Assembly (NCBI RefSeq): GCF_023566055.1
Contig: NZ_JALIQP010000007.1
Coordinates: 124,001-188,000, forward strand
Direction of reading: 5' to 3'
DNA length: 64,000 nucleotides
Origin: Halosolutus amylolyticus
GTDB taxonomy: Archaea; Halobacteriota; Halobacteria; Halobacteriales; Natrialbaceae
In this document: in pieces, positions 24,116 through 31,926 of the stretch
Layout of the letters: each line of letters starts with the position of its first letter
How positions within the stretch are numbered: the first letter of the stretch is position 1
Made by a program: the position numbers and the translations under genes
The notes under the pieces: model-generated
Seen by the model: only the letters and a program-made list of their open reading frames with translations
The model's database searches: none
Told to the model about the DNA's origin: nothing

Positions 24116-24586
24116 ATGACTGAGCCCTCAGGGCTTCGTGATTCAATGTCTGAACAACCATCGAAAGATCCGTTTGAGGATTGTGAGCTGAGCCCCGACG
24201 CGATTCTTGGCACTCGTACCTTCGAAGACGTACTATTCACAGATGAGACGAAAACACCCGTGGATGTGTTGACCGGTGAGACACCAGCACACTCGCAAGC
24301 AAACGTCGACGAAGCTCGATCCTTCGCCGCAGGAATCGACAGTGACACGCCGCACATCGCACTCCCGGCATCAGTCGAAGCACAGGTCGAAACAGCAAGC
24401 AAGCCGTACACAGCTGCTGCCTTCTTCCACTTCAAGGCGACCGGGTCGCTCAAGCGACATCGTGCGTACCACGCCGCCTACAACTCGGATACGTTCTCAG
24501 TTGAGTTCGAGGCCGATTACGAAACCGGGGACCTGACGATCAGCGTCGACGAGGAGGACCGCCAGTCGGAGTTCGAGAACGTCTAG
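24116..24586 (+). CDS. Uncharacterised acidic haloarchaeal protein
   Basis: A 156-residue protein; the ATG at 24146 (MSEQPSKDPFEDCELSPDA) is an alternative start. It is acidic throughout. Helical parts (ASKPYTAAAFFHFKATGSLK, RHRAYHAAYNSDTFSVEFEA) are followed by a short beta tail. No motif is recognised. The inverted repeat before it suggests specific regulation. Confidence 0.65.
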   Translation: MTEPSGLRDSMSEQPSKDPFEDCELSPDAILGTRTFEDVLFTDETKTPVDVLTGETPAHSQANVDEARSFAAGIDSDTPHIALPASVEAQVETASKPYTAAAFFHFKATGSLKRHRAYHAAYNSDTFSVEFEADYETGDLTISVDEEDRQSEFENV

Positions 24587-24612
24587 CCAGCATCGCCAGT
24601 ACTATTTTTTGA

Positions 24613-24635
24613 GCGCCGGCGATGGGTGCCGGCGC
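24613..24635 (+). promoter_or_regulatory. Hairpin GCGCCGGC / GCCGGCGC after a T-run (copy 1)
   Basis: ATTTTTTGA followed by GCGCCGGC-gatgggt-GCCGGCGC. The T-run fits an archaeal terminator for the gene ending at 24586, and the hairpin then lies in front of the gene at 24692. An almost identical unit (TTTTTGGTGCGCCGGtgatgggcg...) is at 26394-26420. Confidence 0.6.
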
Positions 24636-24691
24636 ATCATGTAGCGAGGCAGTGTGCAGTCGCGTGCGTCGGTAGACGACGGTGAAAACCG

Positions 24692-25183
24692 ATGCATATG
24701 ATCATTTACACCCTGGTAGAGGCATCGACGCGAGACGACGCAGTGGCCACCGGTAAAGCAGTGTTCGATCGGCTAGTTGGAGCCGACCCGCACGGTGGCG
24801 CCGTATTCGACTACTTCGTCACGTTCGATCAAGAAGGCACGACGGTGGCAGGGAAAGCTCGTTGGGGCGACCTCCCAGTTGCAGCGCGCGTAAACTCTGA
24901 TGAAGGCCAGGAACTCCTGGAGCGCGGTTGGGAGGCGACGAAGAGCGAGTTCCAGCGGAACCTCAATCGAGTACAGGAGGCGCTCGACGAGCTTAGCGAT
25001 GATGAGATAATGCGTGATGAGAACCTCGCCCGGCATGCCTTCCATCAAGTCGGTGCCTACGACGGTCCCTCGATTTTCCTGTACGACGAACACGGTTGCG
25101 GGATTCGCCACCAAGGCCAGCTGGATCGCATCGTCGACGAGAGTGACGACCTCTGGGTCGTTCCGGCGGACGTCCATTTCTAA
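24692..25183 (+). CDS. Uncharacterised protein, stand-alone copy of the domain in 23118-24002
   Basis: A 163-residue protein. It has an N-terminal strand-helix (MIIYTLVEASTRDDAVATGK), an FDYFVTFDQEGTTVAGKARW strand pair and a charged central helix. It ends IFLYDEHGCGIRHQGQLDRI...DLWVVPADVHF. The VEASTxxDAVAxG and FLYDExG...DxWxVPA signatures are shared with the middle of the protein at 23118. It begins a run of three closely spaced genes (24692, 25187, 25622). Function unknown. Confidence 0.7.
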   Translation: MHMIIYTLVEASTRDDAVATGKAVFDRLVGADPHGGAVFDYFVTFDQEGTTVAGKARWGDLPVAARVNSDEGQELLERGWEATKSEFQRNLNRVQEALDELSDDEIMRDENLARHAFHQVGAYDGPSIFLYDEHGCGIRHQGQLDRIVDESDDLWVVPADVHF

Positions 25184-25186
25184 ACA

Positions 25187-25552
25187 ATGCCCCGCATCAC
25201 CAACTGGCGACGCGAGAGCCGCTCGCCAACGTTGGCGTATCGGAACACCGAGACTGGCGCTCGAGCTGTCCTGCATCGAGCGCCAGACTCCTACCGGTAC
25301 AAATGGCGTGGGGCAATCCTCGCCGACGGCTACCCGGTCTGGTCGCGGGGATACGAGACGAAGGATGCGAAGTCATTCCGTGACGAGCTCCGGGAGCGGT
25401 CCGCTCCGGACCTCAGCTGTTCGGAGTGTCCGAACGACGACGTCCTCATCAGCGAGAAGGCAGCAGACGGGGCGAAAGTCCAGCGGTGGTACGACTGCCC
25501 CGACTGTGGGTACGAAGCCCCCTCCCGCATCGTCTACGGCGCCGAACGGTGA
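25187..25552 (+). CDS. Haloarchaeal zinc-ribbon protein (DUF7568-like)
   Basis: A 121-residue protein starting three bases after the previous stop. The N-terminus is MPRITNWRRESRSPTLAYRN, then RAVLHRAPDSYRYKWRGAIL. A C-terminal zinc ribbon has CSECPND...DCPDCGYEAP. The N-terminal half looks like a small beta domain. The DUF number is from memory and no function is known. Close spacing suggests one operon with 24692 and 25622. Confidence 0.7.
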   Translation: MPRITNWRRESRSPTLAYRNTETGARAVLHRAPDSYRYKWRGAILADGYPVWSRGYETKDAKSFRDELRERSAPDLSCSECPNDDVLISEKAADGAKVQRWYDCPDCGYEAPSRIVYGAER

Positions 25553-25621
25553 GTGAGCGCTGGACGCTGTTTTTCGGCCGGGCACGAGGTGGTGACCCGG
25601 TACGGCTGGGTTAGGCAAACA

Positions 25622-26017
25622 ATGAGTCTCGAAGTACTTGACCGACACAGTAAGGCGCTGTTCGAGTTCCTCTGGTGCCCCGTCTGCGGGCAGGAGGTCT
25701 TCACTCACATCCCCTTCGAGGGGGTGTTCTGCAAGAACTGCAACACCCAGGTCGAACTCCAAGAATCCCGAGAGACACGCGGCTACGAGGAGGCCGTGCT
25801 CGCTTGCTTCGATACTGCCACGACCTGGAACCTCCACATCGACGAGAAACTGCGCCGCGACCTGCCTGATGGGTCGGCGCGCGTGAAGATCCTCGGCGCA
25901 CCGGGCGCCTACGAGGTCAATTGGTGGAGTCCGGAGCCGGGTGAGGACTGGGAGCCTGTCAAGCGCGGCGAGTTCGATGACGTCGAGGAGCCAGAGGAGG
26001 TCCCCCACTTAGCGTAA
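25622..26017 (+). CDS. Haloarchaeal zinc-ribbon protein (DUF7567-like)
   Basis: I choose the ATG at 25622 (MSLEVLDRHSKALFEFLWCP), which gives 131 residues; the frame upstream is not protein-like. A zinc ribbon CPVCGQ...CKNCN lies at ~19-45, then LACFDTATTWNLHIDEKLRR and an acidic tail VKRGEFDDVEEPEEVPHLA. The family number is from memory. Likely in the same transcript as 24692 and 25187. Confidence 0.7.
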   Translation: MSLEVLDRHSKALFEFLWCPVCGQEVFTHIPFEGVFCKNCNTQVELQESRETRGYEEAVLACFDTATTWNLHIDEKLRRDLPDGSARVKILGAPGAYEVNWWSPEPGEDWEPVKRGEFDDVEEPEEVPHLA

Positions 26018-26083
26018 CGAGAAAATTTCCGTTGTGAGATTGAGAGGACCACTTATCCGAGTAGGGGGTGTAAGTGAGAGTAT

Positions 26084-26371
26084 ATGCCTGAAGAAGTCCT
26101 GTTCAAATCCGAGAGTGCCCAGAGCCGAGACGAAATCGCGTCGTACCTCCGGAACGTCGCCGAAAAGCTCGAACAGGGAGGTTCGATCACCCTGAAGACG
26201 GGGGCAGAGTCCGTCACAATGGATCCCCCGGAACGTCCGACATTCGAAGTCAAAGCCGAACGGGAAGGGCCGGCCGATGGCCCTGGAGAGCTGAGCATCG
26301 AGTTCGAACTCGAATGGGATGAGAACAGTGAGGGTGCTGAAGGAGGAACGGGGAATCTGGAAATCGAATAA
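26084..26371 (+). CDS. amphi-Trp domain protein
   Basis: A 95-residue acidic protein. MPEEVLFKSESAQSRDEIAS, then YLRNVAEKLEQGGSITLKTG and a strand-rich end (FEVKAERE, LSIEFELEW) match the amphi-Trp family, short archaeal and bacterial proteins named after an amphipathic strand ending in tryptophan. Here the tryptophan is in FELEWDENSE. The biochemical role is not known. A TATA-like GAGTATATG lies directly before the ATG. Confidence 0.8.
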   Translation: MPEEVLFKSESAQSRDEIASYLRNVAEKLEQGGSITLKTGAESVTMDPPERPTFEVKAEREGPADGPGELSIEFELEWDENSEGAEGGTGNLEIE

Positions 26372-26393
26372 GTAGCTGGCATCAGTGTTTTTG

Positions 26394-26420
26394 GTGCGCC
26401 GGTGATGGGCGCCGGCGCAC
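26394..26420 (+). promoter_or_regulatory. Hairpin GTGCGCCGG / CCGGCGCAC after a T-run (copy 2)
   Basis: TTTTTG followed by GTGCGCCGG-tgatgggcg-CCGGCGCAC, ending 18 bases before the ATG at 26439. It is the second copy of the unit at 24613-24635, with compensating differences at the stem base. Confidence 0.6.
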
Positions 26421-26438
26421 TCGTGCCGGAGAGTACCG

Positions 26439-27023
26439 ATGTCGACACAGAGTCAACTCCGGTTCATACAACGAGTCGACCAGACCGGTGAGACAGATGG
26501 CAGCGCCGACCGCGTCGCGCAGGTGTACCGGCATTCGGATGGCTACCCGGGTAGCGTCCTCCGGGATCTCACACAGCTGAAAGAGCTTCTCGATGCGACC
26601 CTCGCCGATCGCGGGCCGGGCTACACGGCGGCTGCGTTCGTGTTCCTCGACAAGCTTTCGACGGTCAGGCTGTATCTGGATGGCGACCCAGAGTGAACGA
26701 TCGACGCGGCTCAGCCAGCGTATCTCCTTGAGCCGTCCAATATGGAGCACCTCGACCAGCCGCTGTTCCTGCTTGGACACGGCGTCGAGGATCCAGCTGA
26801 CGGCATCCACGGCGACGAGGAATACCTCTACGTCGTGGAACTCCCGACGGAGAAACCGTTCGACGAGCTGACCGAGTGGACAGTCAGAGTGAGCGGTCAC
26901 TCCACATTCCCCCGCTGGGACGGTCCGACCGACGAGGCCTTCGAGCGGGCCAGCTGGCAATTCCACGGGTCGCTCGAGGACGCACTCACAGAACCGGTTC
27001 GGGACGAAGCTGTCGTCAAGTAA
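26439..27023 (+). pseudogene. Haloarchaeal gene split by an in-frame TGA
   Basis: The first part (MSTQSQLRFIQRVDQTGETD ... VRLYLDGDPE) ends at TGA 26694-26696. The same frame continues TIDAAQPAYLLEPSN, then MEHLDQPLFLLGHGVEDPAD ... to the stop at 27021-27023. Both parts are acidic and coding-like with no frame change, so this is one ~193-residue gene with a single nonsense change (CGA to TGA would restore arginine). The second half also has an ATG at 26742, so two short proteins are possible. Function unknown. Confidence 0.7.
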
Positions 27024-27037
27024 AATCCCAAATCGTA

Positions 27038-27046
27038 TTTATATAG
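27038..27046 (+). promoter_or_regulatory. TATA box of a leaderless promoter
   Basis: TTTATATAG at 27038-27046 lies 22-30 bases before the ATG at 27068, the spacing expected for transcription starting at or next to the start codon. Confidence 0.6.
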
Positions 27047-27067
27047 TTAGGATTTAGAAAGACCCAG

Positions 27068-28018
27068 ATGATTACGAAGGCCGGACTCGCCGTGCTTGAC
27101 GCGCTGAGTACCGGCCGTGAAGCAACACCGAAGGAACTCGCGGCTGATACCGGGTATTCACGAGAGCATCTCTACGACGTACTCGATGAGTTGCTCGCAG
27201 CGGGATTGCTCTCAGAAACCCGTGGCCCCAGCAATCAGCGTCGAGTCCGCATCGCGGAACATCCCGTCGCCGAAGCGTATCGAACGCTCCAGTCGGAGTT
27301 CAGCCACGTAGACTGGACGGAACTGCTCTCGCCAGCCACCCTCCGCGTGTGTTGGTACCTCGATAGGCCACGACACATCGCTGATATCGCAGACCGGCTC
27401 GGAATCACCCGACAAGGTGCCCATAGCGCGTTATCACCGCTCAAGCACCGAGCATTACTCTCCAGATCCGATCCGAAGTATGCCCTCCGGGACGAAGTCT
27501 CGCCGCTGCTGGCGTTCGCTCGGGCCACCGTAGAGCATGAACATCGAGCACGGGTCCGGGAAATCGCCCCCAGCGCCACGATCGCGTGGTGCGATCCGAA
27601 GCGATCCCTCGTCCGCGTACAGACCGCTGAGGATACGGACGCGCTCCAAGCAGCTCCAGACTGGGAGATGACCGGACTGGGCCGGTTTGCAGCGTATGGT
27701 CTACAGTTTTTCCTCGCCGGCGAGCCTCCGTTCTGGTATGCTCCATACGAGGAGCTAACGCCTGCTGAAGCCGTGTGCCATACGCTCCTTCTCGATAGCG
27801 GATCCCGGCGCGTCAGTTATTCGATGCTGTTGATCGAGACGCAAGATATCGATCAAGAAGCACTCATCGAGACCGCACGGTGGTACGACCGGGAACCTAC
27901 TGTGGACGCGTTGTATCGGCCACTTCAGGGTGACTACGACAGGACAGATGATCTGCCAGTCATCCTTCCAAAGAAGGACGAATATATGGCACTCAAAGAG
28001 CAGTACGGAGTCTCGTAA
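27068..28018 (+). CDS. Two-winged-helix transcription regulator
   Basis: A 316-residue protein. The first winged helix (~1-70) has LAVLDALSTGREATPKELAA and YSREHLYDVLDELLAAGLLS. The second (~88-145) has PATLRVCWYLDRPRHIADIA and TRQGAHSALSPLKHRALLSR. A C-terminal domain (LGRFAAYGLQFFLAGEPPFW, AVCHTLLLDSGSRRVSYSML) may bind a ligand or nucleotide. MarR/TrmB-like regulators with this layout are common beside toxin or antiviral genes in haloarchaea. It is convergent with the nuclease gene at 28056. Confidence 0.8.
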   Translation: MITKAGLAVLDALSTGREATPKELAADTGYSREHLYDVLDELLAAGLLSETRGPSNQRRVRIAEHPVAEAYRTLQSEFSHVDWTELLSPATLRVCWYLDRPRHIADIADRLGITRQGAHSALSPLKHRALLSRSDPKYALRDEVSPLLAFARATVEHEHRARVREIAPSATIAWCDPKRSLVRVQTAEDTDALQAAPDWEMTGLGRFAAYGLQFFLAGEPPFWYAPYEELTPAEAVCHTLLLDSGSRRVSYSMLLIETQDIDQEALIETARWYDREPTVDALYRPLQGDYDRTDDLPVILPKKDEYMALKEQYGVS

Positions 28019-28055
28019 CAACAACGCCCGCAGCCCCGCGGAAAATTGCGACGGA

Positions 28056-29420
28056 TTAGATGATGCCGCCGATCACGAGAACGCCGAGGACGATTAACAG
28101 GGTCGCAACCACACTCCCGCCAGCCAGCAGCTTGTTCTCCATTGCCTTCTCGTGGAGTGGCATCTCGGCGTACTCCTCTCGGAACGCCTCGAGGTTCTCC
28201 TCGTCGTAGAAGTACTTCGTCTTCAGCGCGAACCGTTCAGTCACTGCACAGCCGGTACAGACCGGCTCCCCTTCGAGCCGTTCGGTCTTGATGTGGGTGT
28301 TGCAGGCGATCGCCCCGCAGTTCGGACAGTAGGTGTACGTCTCGTCGACGCCGCTCGTTTCGCAGTGGACGCACCGATGAATCCCGTCCTCCAGAGTAAC
28401 CCGTGAGGGGCCAGCAGCATAGTATTCGTACGGATACGAGTATTCCAGTATCTCTGTCGTCTGCCGAACCTCAGGTAGATACACCGGCTCAATCGATTGC
28501 ACTGAGATGTCCGAGAGATTCGGCTCACACGTCTTGTTGTAGGTGACGTTGTTGTCGCCGGTGTAGGTCACCGTCGTCGTGTAGTAGTCCTGAAGGCGGT
28601 CAACAGCCCACTCCTTGTACTCCGTTTGGGTCTGGCCAAACCGGCGCTCCTCGACGTCATCGAATACCTCGGTAAACTGCCCGGTATCGAGGGGGACCGT
28701 CGCGTGGAAATTCTCGGTGACCAGCGTCGCGACATCGTCGTCGGCCACCTTCGGATGGCCGCGTTCAGCGTGGACAACGAACTGTGTACGGTCGTTGATC
28801 CGGTGGATGACACCGACGGAGGTCTCGAAGACAGCGTTCGTGTCGGCGGTGATCGCGACCACCGGCCGAAACGTTACCTGCGAGCGCGGCACCGGCAGAT
28901 CCGCGGCCTCGATGTGCTCGATGTCGCGGAACGCCTCCTGGACAGGTGCGTCGACATCCGCCGTCGGGTCGTACGGCCGTAGTGTCTCGTCACAGAGGAT
29001 CTCGATGCGGCCGTTGTAGAGATCGAGACCGATCTCGTCGGCGATCTCCCGGAGGTCCTCGCCGTCGAGCAGCTCGATGGGATGGGGATCATCGTTCTGC
29101 TGGAGACGCTGGGCGTACTCCTGGGCGGGATTCGTAAACCGACCGGTCGTCACGACCATCCCGCGTTTCGGACCGTCGAAGTCGAACGTCGCGATCGCCG
29201 AGTGGAGCTTCTGGACGACCGGGCGCCCGACCGTCCCCATGTGCTTACACTCGACAATGATCGCGCGGCGGGTACCGTCGACAACCTCCTCCATGATGAT
29301 GTCGCGGCCCTCGTCGGCGGTTCGGTCGGCCTGGCGGACGTTCTCGTAGCCGAGGTTGCGGAACACGTCCTCCATCACGTCCTCAAACTCGAATCCGGAG
29401 AGATCGTCCAGGACAGCCAT
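28056..29420 (-). CDS. Mrr-like restriction endonuclease with zinc ribbons and a C-terminal membrane helix
   Basis: I use the ATG at 29420 (MAVLDDLSGFEFEDVMEDVF, 454 aa); the upstream frame looks non-coding. The N-terminal Mrr domain has the PD-(D/E)xK site: D in ADEGRDIIMEEV and ECK in AIIVECKHMG, then a conserved Q helix (VVQKLHSAI). The middle is a beta-rich domain. Zinc ribbons follow (CVHCET...CPNCG, CNTH...CTGC), and the last ~25 residues (LLAGGSVVATLLIVLGVLVIGGII) form a membrane anchor. Mrr proteins cut foreign or modified DNA; the membrane anchor suggests action at the cell boundary or sensing there. It is divergent from the vapBC-like pair. Confidence 0.85.
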   Translation of the reverse strand: MAVLDDLSGFEFEDVMEDVFRNLGYENVRQADRTADEGRDIIMEEVVDGTRRAIIVECKHMGTVGRPVVQKLHSAIATFDFDGPKRGMVVTTGRFTNPAQEYAQRLQQNDDPHPIELLDGEDLREIADEIGLDLYNGRIEILCDETLRPYDPTADVDAPVQEAFRDIEHIEAADLPVPRSQVTFRPVVAITADTNAVFETSVGVIHRINDRTQFVVHAERGHPKVADDDVATLVTENFHATVPLDTGQFTEVFDDVEERRFGQTQTEYKEWAVDRLQDYYTTTVTYTGDNNVTYNKTCEPNLSDISVQSIEPVYLPEVRQTTEILEYSYPYEYYAAGPSRVTLEDGIHRCVHCETSGVDETYTYCPNCGAIACNTHIKTERLEGEPVCTGCAVTERFALKTKYFYDEENLEAFREEYAEMPLHEKAMENKLLAGGSVVATLLIVLGVLVIGGII

Positions 29421-29490
29421 TCTAATATACCTGGACAGTACGTTGCAACTGTCAAATACGTTGCCGAACGGAGTCCCGTCCGTTTTTGAA

Positions 29491-29510
29491 CCCCCGAGAG
29501 GGGTGCGGGG
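29491..29510. repeat. Recurrent C5/G4TGCG4 motif
   Basis: CCCCCGAGAGGGGTGCGGGG, preceded by GTTTTTGAA. Related copies are at 7858-7874, 19824-19842 and 41373-41392. It lies ~70 bases upstream of the minus-strand nuclease start. It can form a CCCC/GGGG hairpin or a G-rich structure. Confidence 0.55.
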
Positions 29511-29699
29511 ATGATCGAACGAGCCTCCCGCGAACCAACCTATGAGTGGAATCAGCGACGCACGCTCACACGTACAGTCACGGACCTCGGCTGATCCCGG
29601 CATCATCTACGTCGGTTACCGTCGTCCATCTTCACCCCGTGGCAAAGGTAACGACTTTTTGGGATAATATATTTGTTTGTGCCACACCAAGTGATGACT

Positions 29700-29975
29700 A
29701 TGTCAGTCGAAACGGATTCGCACGGACGTATCTACCTGTCCTCAGAAGTGAGGCAGAAGTACGGTGAAAAGTTTCACGTCGTCGAATACGAAGACCGACT
29801 CGAACTCATTCCGATTGATGAGAATCCTCTTCAGGCCGTTCGGGAAGCAGCTGGTGATGCGTTCGACGGGAAGTCGATTGAAGAACTCAAGGAGGAAGCA
29901 CTCGAACAGGCTCAGCAAGAAGCGGAAGAGGACCTCGAACAGGCAAAGCGTGAGGCGGAGGACGTCAGTGAATGA
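29700..29975 (+). CDS. vapB: VapB-type antitoxin (AbrB/SpoVT-like)
   Basis: I choose the ATG at 29700 (MSVETDSHGRIYLSSEVRQK, 91 aa); ATGs at 29694 and earlier are possible. The N-terminal ~45 residues form the swapped-hairpin AbrB DNA-binding fold. The C-terminal half is a long acidic helix (SIEELKEEALEQAQQEAEED) that would wrap the toxin. The stop overlaps the toxin start by four bases (ATGA at 29972). An A/T-rich ATAATATAT (about 29665-29673) fits a promoter ~30 bases upstream. Confidence 0.85.
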   Translation: MSVETDSHGRIYLSSEVRQKYGEKFHVVEYEDRLELIPIDENPLQAVREAAGDAFDGKSIEELKEEALEQAQQEAEEDLEQAKREAEDVSE

Positions 29976-30358
29976 CGGTCTTCGTGGAGACTGACTTCCT
30001 CATTGCACTGGTAAAGGATTCTGACTGGCTCAAACAACGGGCTGAAGAAGTCCTCGAGGAGCATGAGGTCGTTACTTCTCCGTTCTCGTATCTAGAGTTG
30101 CTCATCATTCGAGAACGGCACGAGTACGACTACGTTCGATTGTTCGCTAATATGCTCGATCTCGTCCCCGTAAGGACTGATGAAGAACGCCAGATCGTTC
30201 TGAAGGCAGTTCACTACTACGAGGAAGGGATGACTCCGTTCGATTCCTTCCACGCAGCGACTGCCGAGACCCATGGGCTTGCAATTTTCTCATCGGACAA
30301 AGCGTACGAAGAGGTGGATCCTGAACGTCTCCCGCTAGAGCCTGATACGAGCGGGTGA
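29972..30358 (+). CDS. vapC: VapC-type PIN ribonuclease toxin
   Basis: A 128-residue PIN protein. Acidic residues are in the expected places: FVETDFLIALVKDSD (first strand), SYLELLI (conserved E), TPFDSFHAATAE (the D of the fourth motif) and IFSSDKAYEE near the end. VapC toxins cleave specific RNAs, often tRNA or rRNA, and are neutralised by the co-encoded antitoxin. The gene overlaps vapB, giving one operon. It appears intact. Confidence 0.88.
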   Translation: MTVFVETDFLIALVKDSDWLKQRAEEVLEEHEVVTSPFSYLELLIIRERHEYDYVRLFANMLDLVPVRTDEERQIVLKAVHYYEEGMTPFDSFHAATAETHGLAIFSSDKAYEEVDPERLPLEPDTSG

Positions 30359-30397
30359 TAGTGACGGTTGAGATTTTTTTGACTCATCGAAGAGTAG

Positions 30398-30724
30398 GGG
30401 TTAACTGGTATACAGTCCAACTTATTCATCGCTGTCTGTGAGCGGGACCTCGGTGCTTGGACACGGTTTTTCGAGCGGTTTGGGATTCCGGCTACAGAGG
30501 AACGCCAGCCGGTAGATGATATTGATGGTCGACTGCAGGTCGTCCTCGAGTCACGCGAGCAGATCACAGCAGACGTTGTTGATGGCCGGCCGGTTATTCC
30601 ACTCGAGGAGACCGTCGAGTTCGCCACTCAACACTATGCAACCTTTGAATCTGCCCTCGAGATGCTTGACCAGATGTACGAGGAGGTAGATACGCAAGCA
30701 GAATATCGCATGGGTGTTGCCTAA
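30398..30724 (+). pseudogene. C-terminal fragment of an unknown haloarchaeal gene
   Basis: The frame opens after a TAG at 30395-30397 and has no start codon before LFIAVCERDLGAWTRFFERF. It then reads IDGRLQVVLESREQITADVV and ends EEVDTQAEYRMGVA at TAA 30722-30724. The acidic, haloarchaeal-style sequence shows it was coding. The N-terminal part has been lost, probably by recombination next to the vapBC pair. Confidence 0.6.
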
Positions 30725-30883
30725 CAGCGATCTCGAAAACGGCCCCTTCGTGTTGGCCTTCTGGTGGCAGCGTCGTTACGCCGACGTCGAGTTGGTCGAC
30801 AGTCTCGCCGTCTCCTCGAGTAAGAGCACCACTATCTGTCCGTCGTCGATTCGGTCGAGAGCTGTGATGTAGGTCTCAGTCAT
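30724..30883 (-). pseudogene. Frameshifted DUF3006 gene
   Basis: Reading from the ATG at 30883: MTETYITALDRIDDGQIVVL, then LLEET, where one base is out of frame. In the next frame it continues GETVDQLDVGVTTLPPEGQH and EGAVFEIAV. This is the DUF3006 pattern (DRIxDGxAVLLxE...ETVDxLDVPxxxLPxxxxEGxVF). The unshifted frame stops soon after at a TAA near 30776. It is a decayed short gene abutting the fragment on the other strand. Confidence 0.6.
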
Positions 30884-31032
30884 GCTGGGGAGAGTATCAC
30901 TGGATTCGTGACCTCGAAGCGCATCGTATGTCTGACCGGCCGTCTGGTTGGGAGTCCGTCGACACGATCCTATCGAGGCTCACATCGTACACACGAAAAC
31001 CGCTAAGTATGTTGGCTCACAACGTACACATA

Positions 31033-31335
31033 ATGAGCACCGACAAAAAGCGCGTGCAGTTTCGGGCCCCCAACCGACTCATTGACCGGGCTGATGCCCT
31101 CGCTGACGTTCTCGGGGAGGATCGGACGGATATCCTCGTGACTGCGCTCCGAGAGTATCTCCAGGAGGCCACACACGACGACGCGCTCACACAAGAAATC
31201 GCGGCCGCCTACTACGACGACGAGATTTCCTTTGAGCAGCTCAAAGCGCTTGTCGGCGCCGAAGAGGCGGCGAATCTCCGCGTGTTGAAACAGCAGCTAG
31301 ACGAGGACTTCATCGACGAGGCCGCCGACGCATAG
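31033..31335 (+). CDS. Antitoxin with ribbon-helix-helix-like N-terminus
   Basis: I use the ATG at 31033 (MSTDKKRVQFRAPNRLIDRA, 100 aa). The N-terminal half (VQFRAPNRLIDRADALADVL, then DRTDILVTALREYLQEA) is a ribbon-helix-helix DNA-binding domain. The C-terminal half (ALTQEIAAAYYDDEISFEQL, KALVGAEEAANLRVLKQQLD) probably binds the toxin and is repeated in the orphan protein at 13073. Its stop is directly followed by the ATG of the PIN gene at 31336, so the two are co-translated. Confidence 0.82.
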   Translation: MSTDKKRVQFRAPNRLIDRADALADVLGEDRTDILVTALREYLQEATHDDALTQEIAAAYYDDEISFEQLKALVGAEEAANLRVLKQQLDEDFIDEAADA

Positions 31336-31848
31336 ATGTCGCAACTTATCGCAGACACCTCTGCTCTCGTCAGTCTCGGGATCGTTGCTGACGACAATCC
31401 CGATCCATTCTCGATCTGTCTGTCCCAATACGAGGTGGTCGTCCCAGCAGCGGTCATCGAAGAACTCCGGGAGATCGCCTCGTATGATGACGCACACGGT
31501 CGTGCCGCAACCGTCGTGCTCGATCAAACTGATACACTCGAGACACGGTCGGTCGACCTCGACGCTGAGTTTCCACTCGATGACGGCGAGAACGCTGCTG
31601 TCTCCCTCGCGAACGAACTCGATGCCGCACTATTTCTCTGTGATGAGTTCAACCAACTCGGCTTGATTCACGCGTCGCTCGCTGATACCCGGCTCGTGAC
31701 GACCCCGACCTTGCTCTCAGTCCTCGTTCGAACCGAGCAGCTGTCAGCTGCCGACGCCTGGGTGCTCCTCGATGAAATCAGCGACGCTCGGAGCTGGGAC
31801 GCGAACAGCTACGTTCAGCGCGCTCGCTCGTTACTTGAGGAACCCTGA
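31336..31848 (+). CDS. PIN-like toxin paired with the antitoxin at 31033
   Basis: A 170-residue protein. It opens QLIADTSALVSLGIVADDN (first catalytic Asp), has YEVVVPAAVIEELREIA (conserved E) and GENAAVSLANELDAALFLCD (the acidic middle motif), and ends with helices. The length and motif spacing match the DUF3368-like PIN group. Antitoxin and toxin genes abut with no gap. It is probably an RNase toxin, and the paired antitoxin is intact. Confidence 0.82.
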   Translation: MSQLIADTSALVSLGIVADDNPDPFSICLSQYEVVVPAAVIEELREIASYDDAHGRAATVVLDQTDTLETRSVDLDAEFPLDDGENAAVSLANELDAALFLCDEFNQLGLIHASLADTRLVTTPTLLSVLVRTEQLSAADAWVLLDEISDARSWDANSYVQRARSLLEEP

Positions 31849-31926
31849 CTCAACCCTGTGGAACCGTCTGTGAGACTCTCCCGTCGTTCATCTACTTTCA
31901 ATATCAGCGCGACTCTTGAGACAGGT

